A stretch of 39,086 nt of DNA. Origin: JAZKFT01 sp043760535. GTDB taxonomy: Bacteria; Bacteroidota; Bacteroidia; Chitinophagales; Chitinophagaceae. The stretch is taken from NCBI GenBank assembly GCA_043760535.1, contig JAYUOV010000150.1, positions 1 to 39,086 of the forward strand. The letters run 5' to 3'. Of the stretch, positions 15,422 through 23,873 are shown piece by piece. Position numbers and translations under genes: made by a program. Every line of letters starts with the position of its first letter. The stretch's first letter is position 1. The notes under the pieces were generated by a model. The model made no database searches, had not been told where the DNA came from, and worked only from the letters and a program-made list of their open reading frames with translations.

Positions 15422-16522
15422 ATGACCATAACTACAATAACAGTTTACCGTTTTAGCATTCCCATGGTGCCGTTCACCATATCTACCGGTACTATGCAAT
15501 TTGCCCAAAACGTATTGATTCATGTACACACAAACGAAGGTATTATTGGCGTTGGCGAATGTTCGGCATTTCCCATGATTGTGGGCGAAACACAAGATAC
15601 CTGCTTTGTTTTAGCCAAAGATTTTGCTAAAATCTGGAGGGGTAAAGATGCCAGTAAGATTGAAGAACGTTTGCAAGAACTGGATGACTATATTACCCAC
15701 AACCAAACCATAAAAAGTGCATTCGATATGGCCTTGTACGACATTGCAGCCAAGGCCTGCGATATGCCTTTGTACAAATACCTCGGTGGCCATTATTTTG
15801 AACCGGAGAGTGACCTTACTATTGGCATAAATTCTGCACAGGCAATGGCCGACACCGCTAAAGATTTTGTGCAGAACCGCAAGGTGAATATGATAAAAAT
15901 TAAGGTGGGTAAAAACGTAAAAGATGATGTGGAGCGGGTTACGGCCATAAGGCTGGCTGTAGGCCCAGATATTAAACTAAGAATAGATGCCAACTGCGGC
16001 TGGAACTTTGAGCAGGCTTTAGAAGCTCTTACATTAATGGATCAGTTGAATATTCAGTTTTGCGAACAACCCATGCCAAAATACCGGGATCATAAAATGG
16101 CTTCTTTAAAACGCATTTCTAACATACCCATCATGGCCGATGAAAGTGTATTTAGCCATCACGATGCCAAGCGGCTGATCTACAATAAATCTTGCGATTA
16201 TATAAATATTAAGCTTTGTAAAGCTGGTGGAATTAGCGAGGCCATTCGCATCCACGATGTTTGTAAAAAACATGACATTCCCAATATGCTGGGCGGTATG
16301 CTGGAAAGCCGGGTGGCATTAAGTGCCAAAGTTCATCTGGCGTTGGCTTGTCCCAATATTCAGTTTTACGATTTAGATACATGCCTGCTGGGCCATAAAA
16401 TAGACCCGGTAATAGGCGGTGTTACCTACGAAGGCATGAAACTGAAAGTACCCGACTTACCTGGTATTGGTGCAGATGCAGACCCGGCATTTTTAAAAGG
16501 GTGTGAGCAGTTTACGGTGTAA
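15422..16522 (+). CDS. Enolase-superfamily dipeptide epimerase (L-Ala-D/L-Glu epimerase type)
   Basis: A 366-residue muconate-lactonizing-subgroup enzyme. The catalytic Lys pair is Lys159/Lys161 (MIKIKVG), Mg2+ ligands are Asp189 (RIDANCGW), Glu215 (FCEQP) and Asp240 (MADES), and the second base is Lys264 (INIKLCKAGG). Asp317-x-Asp319 (YDLD) is the motif that binds the dipeptide amino group in dipeptide epimerases, which separates it from other subgroup members. The likely role is epimerising L-Ala-D-Glu from recycled murein peptides so that they can be degraded, but other dipeptides are possible. The N-terminal capping domain (1-130) is complete. No peptide transporter or NlpC/P60 hydrolase is adjacent. 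It stands alone, with a long repeat-rich gap downstream. Confidence 0.88.
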   Translation: MTITTITVYRFSIPMVPFTISTGTMQFAQNVLIHVHTNEGIIGVGECSAFPMIVGETQDTCFVLAKDFAKIWRGKDASKIEERLQELDDYITHNQTIKSAFDMALYDIAAKACDMPLYKYLGGHYFEPESDLTIGINSAQAMADTAKDFVQNRKVNMIKIKVGKNVKDDVERVTAIRLAVGPDIKLRIDANCGWNFEQALEALTLMDQLNIQFCEQPMPKYRDHKMASLKRISNIPIMADESVFSHHDAKRLIYNKSCDYINIKLCKAGGISEAIRIHDVCKKHDIPNMLGGMLESRVALSAKVHLALACPNIQFYDLDTCLLGHKIDPVIGGVTYEGMKLKVPDLPGIGADADPAFLKGCEQFTV

Positions 16523-16680
16523 GATGGTTGGTGGATGGTATAAGGTGGATGGTGAAAAGTGAAAGGTATATGGTGGGAGGTTTAAGGTATAAGGTGGAGT
16601 GAGAAAGGTTTAAAGTGGGAGGTATATGGTGTAAGGTGGTTGGTGAATGGTGGTTGGTGAAAGCTGTGAGGTGGAAGGTT
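16523..16680 (+). repeat. Degenerate GGTATAAGGTGG-type purine-rich repeat tract
   Basis: About 158 bases begin right after the dipeptide epimerase stop and are almost free of C on the plus strand. Imperfect units include GGTATAAGGTGG, GGTATATGGTG and GGTGAATGGTGG. Unit length varies, so this is not a clean tandem array. The tract is followed by GTCATTACGAACC (16681-16693), which resembles a decayed end of the palindromic repeat seen at 68-109. Confidence 0.7.
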
Positions 16681-16807
16681 GTCATTACGAACCGTTGTGA
16701 ATCAGGATTTGTAAAGACGAGATGGTGGGGTATAACTTTAACCGATAAAAATGTTTTAGAAAATCAGTGGTTTCAAATGGTTCAATAGTAGTACAATTGC
16801 TGAACGG

Positions 16808-16857
16808 GGCGTCGCCAATGTCGCCCAATCAGTGGTTCTAAAAGCCCGGCCAATAAA
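16808..16857 (+). repeat. TCGCCAATGT dispersed element, copy B
   Basis: It begins GCGTCGCCAATGT and ends AAAAGCCCGGCCAATAAA, about 20 bases before the surE ATG. The end resembles the AAAAGCCAGGCTAATGAA end of copy C (25837-25883), and the start matches copy A (7691-7742, inverted). The central part is more diverged. Confidence 0.55.
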
Positions 16858-16876
16858 GAATTTAATAGACAGCATT

Positions 16877-17668
16877 ATGCGTAAAGCAACTAAAAAAGAA
16901 TTGCCCATTATATTAATTACCAACGATGATGGCATTACAGCACCGGGTATTAAAAACCTGGTGGAGGCCGTAAAAGATCTGGGGCAAATAGTAGTGGTGG
17001 CACCCGACAAAGCACAAAGCGGCATGGGCCACGCCATTACCATCGGCCATCCGCTACGGATGACGAAGACCAATACTTTTGAAGGTATTGAAAGCTGGCA
17101 AACCAACGGCACACCGGTAGATTGTGTAAAACTGGCCGTGGATAAAATTTTGCACCGCAAGCCCGACCTGTGCCTGAGTGGTGTAAACCATGGCGCAAAC
17201 CATTCTATTAATGTTATTTATAGTGGCACCATGAGTGCGGCGATGGAAGCAGCTATTGAAAGTATTCCTTCGGTAGGTTTTTCGCTGATGGATTATAGCT
17301 GGGAAGCCGACTTTACTACGGCGAGGCAGGTTATACGCACTATAGTGCAAAAATTACTGGCAAAAAAACAAGACAAGCACCTGCTGCTAAATGTAAACAT
17401 ACCCAATGTAACGCCAGATTTGCTAATGGGTATCCGCATTTGCAGGCAGGCGTATGCTAAATACGAAGAAGATTTTTTAGAACGAAACGATCCGCATGGT
17501 AAAAAGTATTTTTGGCTTACCGGAGAATTTAAAAACTTTGATAAAGGCCGGGATACAGATGTTTGGGCACTGGAACACAATTATGTAAGCGTGGTACCCG
17601 TTAGTATAGACTTTACAGATTATAAACAAAAAGAAAAACTTGTACAGCAGTGGGGCAATTCATTTTAA
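16877..17668 (+). CDS. surE: 5'/3'-nucleotidase SurE
   Basis: A 263-residue metal-dependent phosphatase acting on nucleoside monophosphates (and short polyphosphate in known homologues). Numbered from ATG 16877, the metal site is formed by Asp17-Asp18 (LITNDDG), Ser48 (QSGMGHAIT) and the Asn of SGVNHGAN (101-108); YSGTM (115-119) follows. The start codon choice rests on the family beginning just before ILITNDDG; a GTG at 16832 in the same frame would run through a dispersed repeat. The gene downstream overlaps by 19 bp. In many Bacteroidota surE sits close to lpxB, which here is 4 kb away, past a minus-strand insertion. Confidence 0.95.
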   Translation: MRKATKKELPIILITNDDGITAPGIKNLVEAVKDLGQIVVVAPDKAQSGMGHAITIGHPLRMTKTNTFEGIESWQTNGTPVDCVKLAVDKILHRKPDLCLSGVNHGANHSINVIYSGTMSAAMEAAIESIPSVGFSLMDYSWEADFTTARQVIRTIVQKLLAKKQDKHLLLNVNIPNVTPDLLMGIRICRQAYAKYEEDFLERNDPHGKKYFWLTGEFKNFDKGRDTDVWALEHNYVSVVPVSIDFTDYKQKEKLVQQWGNSF

Positions 17669-17955
17669 AAAGAGACAGTTTAAAACTAGGTTTGGTATTG
17701 GGATTAATAACACCTTTCCTGGGTGTGGCTGTATATTATTATTGGAAAATTTACCCCAATACCTGGGCCGATTTTTTTCATTATTTAAAAACAAACAAAA
17801 GCTTGGTTACCAGTATGACGATGGTTTGTTTGTTTTTGAATGTGGTGGTATTTACGCTATACATTAATACCCGAAAAGACAATACAGCCAAAGGCATATT
17901 TGGCATTACTGTATTATTTGCCATTGCATCGCTACTTTTTAAATTTTGGGGGTAG
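17650..17955 (+). CDS. Small three-helix membrane protein
   Basis: A 101-residue protein with three predicted membrane helices (about 12-30, 55-74 and 82-98) and charged loops. It starts with GTG at 17650, overlapping the surE 3' end by 19 bp; no ATG is available that keeps the first helix. I do not recognise a named family, but a small membrane protein between surE and lpxB fits my memory of Bacteroidota gene order. The tight overlap indicates cotranscription with surE. Function unknown. Confidence 0.65.
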   Translation: MGQFILKRDSLKLGLVLGLITPFLGVAVYYYWKIYPNTWADFFHYLKTNKSLVTSMTMVCLFLNVVVFTLYINTRKDNTAKGIFGITVLFAIASLLFKFWG

Positions 17956-18000
17956 ATACTTGATTTTATGTTAGTAGTTAACCATATATCATAGTGCTAT

Positions 18001-20472
18001 TTAAAACTCCTTCTCCCCTATTTCGCTGTTTGGCAGCTTTGCTTTATTAGATAGTTTATTAAAATTAAAACTAAAGTTGAGTATAAAAACATCTGTTTCA
18101 TAAATGTAATTTGTGGTGGTGTAAAAATCTTTTCCAAATGTTGTAATCCTTTGCTGGTTAGCATTTAAAAAACCCATATTCATATTTTGCCATTGCAATC
18201 CAATGCTACATCTGCCACCGGCAAATATCTTTTTTACAGAAGTATTTGGCACTAAAAATCTAGAGTCTTCGCCCTGGGCTGTGGGTTTAGCAGATGTATA
18301 ATTTACATTGGCTTGCAAAGTCCACTTTCTTCCTAAATCAAAAGTGGCATTTGTATTAATGGAATATACCCAATTGGCATTACCAACAGTAGAAACAGCA
18401 CCTAAAATATTGAGTAATCCATCAATAGTATAATGGTATATATTGACTCCTAAATACATAGTTACCCACGTTGCAGGTTTTACATTGCTCCCAATTTCTA
18501 ACCCTACCAATCGGGCTCTTTCTGCGTTGGTAAAAAGCCGGTTTAAGATAGTATCGGCATATACACTATTAACCCTTTGTATTGGGTTTTTTATGTTTTG
18601 AAGATATAGGGTAGTAAAGAAGTATCCTTTCTTAAAACTGTGGTTTATACCTACCTCTGCAAGATCCACAAATTGTGGCAGCAAGTTAGGGTCGCCTTGC
18701 TCAAGGGTTTCGGAGTGCTCCCTTTCTGGTATAGGGTTTAGCTCAAAATTATTATTGCGTTGTACCCTTTTACTGTACCCTGCTTTAGCATTCCACTTAC
18801 TATTAAATGTGTATTGGAAATTAGCAGTAGGAAAAAGGTTAGAAAAATGAATGGTATTCGGTTTGGTTTGGTAAGATAGGTTCACTTCTCTTGCCGCATA
18901 CTCGTATCGAAAACCTGCTACATATTGTAATTTATTGGCTTTGCCACTGTATTGGCTATAGATACCGTTTATGTTGTTTCTTGCTTTTACTGTGCCCTTA
19001 AACCTTGCTACATCTGGCTGCAAGGTGGCGGGGGATATTATGTAATCAAACAGCCCACTCTGCTTATCGTACCTAAATTGATACCCACTTTCTAACTTTC
19101 CATCACCAAGTAATACGGTATGGTCTAGCTTAAACCGATACCCATCAATGGGGTTAACGTAAGGATTATAAACTTCCTGATAAATTTGATCCTTAAGTGG
19201 ATAGTTGATATTCTTGTTACTAGTATTGCCATACAATTTTGCATGTTCGAACAAGCCGGATGCAGTTACTGTTGTTTTGTTTTTAAATGTGTGGGTGTAA
19301 TCAAAACTACCCAACAAAAAATTTCCTTTTTTGGTTTGAAGGTTTGAGTTGAAGTAAGTGAATTGTCTCACCAGAGTGTTCGTACCTAAATCTGATGTGG
19401 AATTTTGGTATAAAATATCGGCTCTTCTTGCCTGAAATTTTTTACCCGCAAAAAAACCAATACTAAAGGCATTGCTTTTATTGGGCGTATAAATTACGGA
19501 TGTTCTTCCTCCATAATTGTATTTATCAAAACTTCTTTCGCCGCTCGATGGAAACCGGGTAATGGTATTATTAATGAAATTTTTTGTAAATACTTCACCA
19601 TCCCTTCTACCATTTACATCGTTTCGCTGGTAGTTGCCTCCAATGGAGATATCCCATTTTTTTTGTTTAATGGTAAGTATAGCATCCACACCAAAACGAA
19701 CTGGATTCTGCAAGTTATTATAATTGGTTGTAGCTGGTAAGCCCCCCTGTATATTGGCTACTAAACCCATGCCATCTGTTGTTCCTTTTTTGGTAATAAT
19801 ATTAATGATACCACCTTTACCATCGGGATCGTATTTGGCAGAAGGTGCTGTTAACAACTCAATATTTTCAATAGAATTGGCAGGCAATTGGCTTAGTACA
19901 GTTTGGGCATCGGTTATTACCGGCTTGCCATTTATCAATACCAAAAAACCGGTAGAACCTCGTACACTAACATCTCCTTGTCCATTAACGGTAACCGAAG
20001 GCAAATTCTTCAAAACATCAATAGCAGAGCCACCTTTGGCAGATTCAAACTGGTCAGATTTGTAGGTTTGCTTATCTATTTTATTTATGAGTGTGGTATT
20101 ATTACCTGTTACGGTTACATCTTTTAAAAATTTAATGCCTTGCTTTAAAAAAATTTTCTCCAGCTTAATTTGCTGATTTTTTTCTACCAGCACATTGCTG
20201 ATATATTTTGTTTCGTAGCCGATAAATAAAATTTTTACGATGTAATTGCCTGCCGTAATTTTTGTAAGCGTAAAAGCCCCATTTTGTTTAGATATAGTGC
20301 CTGCTACTACTGTAGAATCATTTGCTTGAAGCAAGGCAATACTTGCATATTCAAGTGCCTGATTATTTTGTTCGTTTACTACAGCACCTTTAATACTTGC
20401 ATTCTGAGCCGAAGCAGCATTCGTAATAAGGCACAAAAAAATGGAAGCAAAAAAAGTTCTTATTGTAAGCAT
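18001..20472 (-). CDS. Outer-membrane beta-barrel protein (TonB-receptor-like) with carboxypeptidase-like regulatory domain
   Basis: An 823-residue outer-membrane protein. The signal peptide is residues 1-23, ending ASAQ. A carboxypeptidase-regulatory-like domain (about 25-115: SIKGAVVNEQNNQALEYASI, then YIVKILFIGYE) comes next. The plug-like domain (about 145-232) has AIDVLKNLPSVTVNG, VRGSTGFLVLINGKPV and KYDPDGKGGIINI. The remainder is a barrel rich in alternating aromatic strands and ends with an aromatic strand before a short tail, as in the outer membrane beta-barrel family 3 group. There is no SusD partner and no clear TonB box, so a glycan-uptake role is not supported. I start at ATG 20472 because the signal peptide begins there; upstream in-frame codons are not protein-like. 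The alpha/beta hydrolase gene lies 212 bp upstream on the same strand. Confidence 0.88.
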   Translation of the reverse strand: MLTIRTFFASIFLCLITNAASAQNASIKGAVVNEQNNQALEYASIALLQANDSTVVAGTISKQNGAFTLTKITAGNYIVKILFIGYETKYISNVLVEKNQQIKLEKIFLKQGIKFLKDVTVTGNNTTLINKIDKQTYKSDQFESAKGGSAIDVLKNLPSVTVNGQGDVSVRGSTGFLVLINGKPVITDAQTVLSQLPANSIENIELLTAPSAKYDPDGKGGIINIITKKGTTDGMGLVANIQGGLPATTNYNNLQNPVRFGVDAILTIKQKKWDISIGGNYQRNDVNGRRDGEVFTKNFINNTITRFPSSGERSFDKYNYGGRTSVIYTPNKSNAFSIGFFAGKKFQARRADILYQNSTSDLGTNTLVRQFTYFNSNLQTKKGNFLLGSFDYTHTFKNKTTVTASGLFEHAKLYGNTSNKNINYPLKDQIYQEVYNPYVNPIDGYRFKLDHTVLLGDGKLESGYQFRYDKQSGLFDYIISPATLQPDVARFKGTVKARNNINGIYSQYSGKANKLQYVAGFRYEYAAREVNLSYQTKPNTIHFSNLFPTANFQYTFNSKWNAKAGYSKRVQRNNNFELNPIPEREHSETLEQGDPNLLPQFVDLAEVGINHSFKKGYFFTTLYLQNIKNPIQRVNSVYADTILNRLFTNAERARLVGLEIGSNVKPATWVTMYLGVNIYHYTIDGLLNILGAVSTVGNANWVYSINTNATFDLGRKWTLQANVNYTSAKPTAQGEDSRFLVPNTSVKKIFAGGRCSIGLQWQNMNMGFLNANQQRITTFGKDFYTTTNYIYETDVFILNFSFNFNKLSNKAKLPNSEIGEKEF

Positions 20473-20684
20473 ACCAGATGAAATATTTTTTAAAGAAAAG
20501 AATAATGTGTGAACCAAAAGCGGTTTCAATAACCAATGTAAAAAATTTAAGACGACTGGCCTCTTCGATGGTTAAGAATGTAGATATAACACAGCAATTT
20601 TGATAAAATGCTGCCAACTGGTTTTTCAAACAAAAGAACTGATGCAGATAATAATTTAAAAAATGAAATAACACCACAATAGCT

Positions 20685-21545
20685 CTATAATGGGTTGATC
20701 AATTCCACAATGGCTTGTTTTATAAATGCTTCGTGCTGCCAGGGTATAAAATGATTGGCACCGGCAATAATTTTCACTTTTGTATGGGCTGGGTTTTGCG
20801 CTTTGATAAATGCGGCATTGCCTACGGGTACAAACTGGTCTTTATCGCCATGTATTACCAGGATAGGGCAGGTGATACCGTGTATTAAAGCTGCCATGGG
20901 AGCTACTTCTTTTTTAAAATATTTTAGTTCGGTATTGCTTGGCCTAAAGGCTCCGGGTATAAAATACCGCAATGGAAAAGCATCGATTACATAGCGGTAA
21001 TTTTCCTTTGCTTCCAAAGCCGGGCTTACCGAACCGGCAAGTACCACGCAGCCACTTACCATACCTTTTAGCTGCGAAGCAATATCCAAAACCATTGGGC
21101 CGCCCAATGAGTGACCCACTAAATACAATGGCTGCTGATTGTTGTGCTTTTGTATAAAGGCCGCTATCAGCTTGCATTGATCCATAACATTTTCGGCATG
21201 GCCAAAATTGCTATAACCAAATCCTGGCCTGTCTATGCTTATGAGCCGGTATTTTTTTACCCAAACTGAATCACTGAGATAATTTTTAAAAGCATCCCAA
21301 CTGCCGGGTGAACCATGGATAAAAAAAATAGTTGGGGCAGTGCTGATACCCGTTTGCACATAGTGCAGTAAATGACCTTTAATGGTATCTGTTTTGATAT
21401 TTGCCAACATACCTTTTTTATTAAACTCTTTTAAAGCATTGGCATCGCTGGTACGCATTTTAAAAGTGCATTGTGCCATCACAAGCCACGCTATATGAAT
21501 GATAAGGAAAATAGGAAGGAATTTCTTTTTTTTAGAATACGCCAT
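20685..21545 (-). CDS. Membrane-anchored alpha/beta hydrolase
   Basis: A 286-residue serine hydrolase. An N-terminal hydrophobic helix (about 9-25) ends with Cys26; a lipobox is imperfect (MAQC), so either a lipoprotein or a simple membrane anchor is possible. Domain signatures: FFIHGSPGSW (74-83, oxyanion region), DRPGFGYS (105-112), nucleophile GHSLGG with Ser146, Asp236 in HGDKDQFVP and His265 in GANHFIPW. The triad is complete. The fold is that of general esterases/haloperoxidase-like hydrolases, and the substrate cannot be told. It is on the same strand as the outer-membrane barrel gene and may share its function, but the 212-bp gap makes a common transcript uncertain. Confidence 0.85.
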   Translation of the reverse strand: MAYSKKKKFLPIFLIIHIAWLVMAQCTFKMRTSDANALKEFNKKGMLANIKTDTIKGHLLHYVQTGISTAPTIFFIHGSPGSWDAFKNYLSDSVWVKKYRLISIDRPGFGYSNFGHAENVMDQCKLIAAFIQKHNNQQPLYLVGHSLGGPMVLDIASQLKGMVSGCVVLAGSVSPALEAKENYRYVIDAFPLRYFIPGAFRPSNTELKYFKKEVAPMAALIHGITCPILVIHGDKDQFVPVGNAAFIKAQNPAHTKVKIIAGANHFIPWQHEAFIKQAIVELINPL

Positions 21546-21763
21546 AACATAAAGGTTAATAAAGCAGTTGTACTGTAATCAAATCTAACATAAACAAAAT
21601 TGCCCGGTTTGTCTTTGGTGCCACAAGTGGATTAATAAGATTAAAATAATGCAGGTAAGTGCCATTGCTGTTGATTTTTTTTGTTTAGATGATTACATAA
21701 AGTATGATAAACCAGCCAAAATTTGAAAGCATCAGCATGAAATAATAGCTGAAATTTGCCTAA

Positions 21764-22891
21764 ATGAAATATTATCTGATAGCCGGAGAAGCAAGTGGCG
21801 ACCTACATGGCAGCAACCTGATACGGGAAATAATACAACGGGATCCATCGGCTGAAATACGCTGCTGGGGCGGCGATAAAATGGAAGCTGCCGGAGCCAC
21901 ACTGGTAAAAAATTATAAAGACCTGGCCTTTATGGGCTTTGCCGAAGTGCTAATGAACCTGCGTACCATATTGGGCAATATGAAGTTTTGCAAACAGGAT
22001 ATAGACCAATACAAGCCAGATATTATTGTAATGATCGATTTCCCCGGTTTTAATTTGCCTATAGCCAAATGGGCTAAACCCCTAGGTTACAAAATAGCCT
22101 GGTACATAAGCCCGCAGGTATGGGCCTGGAAGGAAAAACGGGTAAAGGATATTAAATTGAGTGTTGACAAAATGCTCTGTATTTTACCTTTTGAAAAAGA
22201 CTGGTTTAAAAAATTTGATTATGCTGTGGAATATGTTGGCCATCCGCTGATTGAAGTAATATCAGAAGCAACAAATAATGGTAGTCATTTGCCATTATTT
22301 GTTGGTAAAAACACTTTGGGTAATGATAAAAAAATAATAGCATTACTGCCAGGCAGCAGAAAACAAGAGATACTAAAAAAACTACCGGTGATGCTGGAAG
22401 TGGCCAAGCGAATGCCGGAGTATCATTTTGTAGTAGCACAGGCACCAGGGCAGGAAGATGCTTTTTACCAGCCGCTATTACAACTTTATCCCAATGTATC
22501 ATCAGTAAAAAATGCCACCTACGATTTACTAATGCAATCCACGGCTGCATTGGTTACCAGTGGAACGGCCACGCTGGAAACTGCACTGTTTGGTGTGCCA
22601 CAAGTGGTGTGCTACAAAGCCAACCCAATTAGTTACCAAATAGCTAAACATATTATTAAAATAAAATACATTTCGCTAGTAAACCTGATAATGGATAAGC
22701 TGGTGGTAAAAGAACTGATACAGCAAGACATGAACCCGGATACTTTATTTATAGAACTACAGAAAATACTGCAGGATGAGGAAACAAGGAAACAAATGAA
22801 AACGGATTATGTAGCCTTGTGGAACTTGCTGGCAGCCGGGGGAAATGCGTCGGCTACCGCAGCTGAAATGGTTGTGGGATTGGTGAGGTAG
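21764..22891 (+). CDS. lpxB: Lipid-A-disaccharide synthase
   Basis: A 375-residue peripheral inner-membrane GT-B glycosyltransferase that joins UDP-2,3-diacylglucosamine and lipid X to give the lipid A disaccharide. Signature blocks: GEASGDLHG (8-16), DFPGFN (92-97), SPQVWAW (116-122), LPFE (141-144), VGHPL (158-162), LLPGSRKQEI (194-203) and TSGTATLETAL (265-275). The length is normal and the start is fixed by the N-terminal MKYYLIAGEASGD block. Its presence proves a lipid-A-bearing outer membrane. The divergent hydrolase lies 218 bp upstream and no operon partner follows closely. Confidence 0.95.
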   Translation: MKYYLIAGEASGDLHGSNLIREIIQRDPSAEIRCWGGDKMEAAGATLVKNYKDLAFMGFAEVLMNLRTILGNMKFCKQDIDQYKPDIIVMIDFPGFNLPIAKWAKPLGYKIAWYISPQVWAWKEKRVKDIKLSVDKMLCILPFEKDWFKKFDYAVEYVGHPLIEVISEATNNGSHLPLFVGKNTLGNDKKIIALLPGSRKQEILKKLPVMLEVAKRMPEYHFVVAQAPGQEDAFYQPLLQLYPNVSSVKNATYDLLMQSTAALVTSGTATLETALFGVPQVVCYKANPISYQIAKHIIKIKYISLVNLIMDKLVVKELIQQDMNPDTLFIELQKILQDEETRKQMKTDYVALWNLLAAGGNASATAAEMVVGLVR

Positions 22892-22958
22892 AAATTCGGA
22901 AATTGAGATTGGGGTAATTGGGATTCTATTTCGTTTAGTTTGAAAATATTTAATTGTT

Positions 22959-23043
22959 AATGTTCAATAAAAAATACCCAAATATTTGGATCCTGATGTT
23001 TTGTCAATTTTAATTGAAAATTGAGCATTGATTATTGAACATT
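22959..23043. repeat. Nested AT-rich inverted repeat
   Basis: AATGTTCAATAA (22959-22970) is the exact inverse complement of TTATTGAACATT (23032-23043). Inside lies a second hairpin, CAATTTT (23005-23011) with AAAATTG (23017-23023) around a 5-base loop. The segment is between lpxB and a small minus-strand membrane-protein gene, so it could serve as a two-sided transcription end, although it has no strong GC stem. Confidence 0.6.
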
Positions 23044-23105
23044 ATTTTAATCCAAAAAATTAAATTACCGACATCGGGTAAGATATTGGTAAAGATTTTA
23101 ACACC

Positions 23106-23273
23106 TCAACTCCTTTTAATCAGCTTAATAATCATTATGATGATGGCAATTAAAAATAGAAAAATAGACAAACGATTGATGCCATGCATTTTACGTAGAA
23201 AATTGCTGTCTGGAGCATTTGGATTTTTTTTACGCAGATAGAGGTACTCTCCTATTTGTTTCCACACACCCAT
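23106..23273 (-). CDS. Small single-pass membrane protein (DUF6728-like)
   Basis: A 55-residue protein. The N-terminal half, WKQIGEYLYLRKKNPNAP, is soluble and basic, then comes HGINRLSIF, one membrane helix (about 34-50) and a basic C-terminus. The pattern of a short basic segment, MHGINRLSIFLF and a hydrophobic helix fits small Bacteroidota proteins I remember as DUF6728; that name should be checked. ATG at 23273 is chosen; the frame stays open to 23351 but the upstream residues are unlike the family. It diverges from msrB (113 bp). Function unknown. Confidence 0.65.
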   Translation of the reverse strand: MGVWKQIGEYLYLRKKNPNAPDSNFLRKMHGINRLSIFLFLIAIIIMIIKLIKRS

Positions 23274-23385
23274 ATTGTTGTTATTTTTAATTAAGTGAAT
23301 ATAAAAGATACAACAACTCTTTCTGATTATTGTTGTAAAAACCAACAACATAAAGCTAACGTAGGTTTATAAAATAAAATTTGTT

Positions 23386-23859
23386 ATGAAAACGATACTC
23401 ATTATTGTACTGGTAGTAGTTGCTATCGCCACCATTTCATGGAAAAAAAAGGAGTTGCCCAGAAAATTTTCGATTACAAAAACAGATGCTGAATGGAAAA
23501 AACAATTAACCGCCAATCAGTTTGCAGTAACACGGAAAGCCGGAACCGAAAGAGCATTTACCGGCGAATATTGGGATAACCACAAAAAAGGGAATTACTC
23601 TTGCATTTGCTGCGATCAGTTGTTATTTAAATCTGCCACCAAATTTGAAAGCGGCACCGGCTGGCCTAGTTTTTATGCTCCTGCGGCGAAAAAAAATGTA
23701 ATTGAAAATACCGACAATACTGCCGGCATGAGCCGTACCGAAGTATTGTGTAGCAACTGCGGCGCCCACCTTGGCCACGTGTTTGATGATGGCCCCCGCC
23801 CAACTGGTCTCCGGTATTGTATGAACTCCGTTTCACTAACTTTTAAAGAAGAAAAATAA
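23386..23859 (+). CDS. msrB: Peptide-methionine (R)-S-oxide reductase, membrane-anchored
   Basis: A 157-residue MsrB that reduces methionine-R-sulfoxide in proteins. The first 18 residues form a hydrophobic signal anchor, so the enzyme works in the periplasm or is exported, unlike cytosolic MsrB. Zn ligands are Cys73/Cys76 and Cys122/Cys125, the family blocks are GTGWPSF (90-96), HLGHVFDDGP (128-137) and RYCMNS with catalytic Cys145. No MsrA domain or partner follows. The stop is 14 bp from the stop of the convergent type IX-like protein gene. Confidence 0.93.
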   Translation: MKTILIIVLVVVAIATISWKKKELPRKFSITKTDAEWKKQLTANQFAVTRKAGTERAFTGEYWDNHKKGNYSCICCDQLLFKSATKFESGTGWPSFYAPAAKKNVIENTDNTAGMSRTEVLCSNCGAHLGHVFDDGPRPTGLRYCMNSVSLTFKEEK

Positions 23860-23873
23860 AAACTGGTGGTGAA

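Noticed and set aside
22959..23043. Insertion-sequence terminal repeats
   Set aside because: The 12-bp inverted arms enclose only about 60 bases with no transposase; a hairpin or degenerate repeat is simpler.
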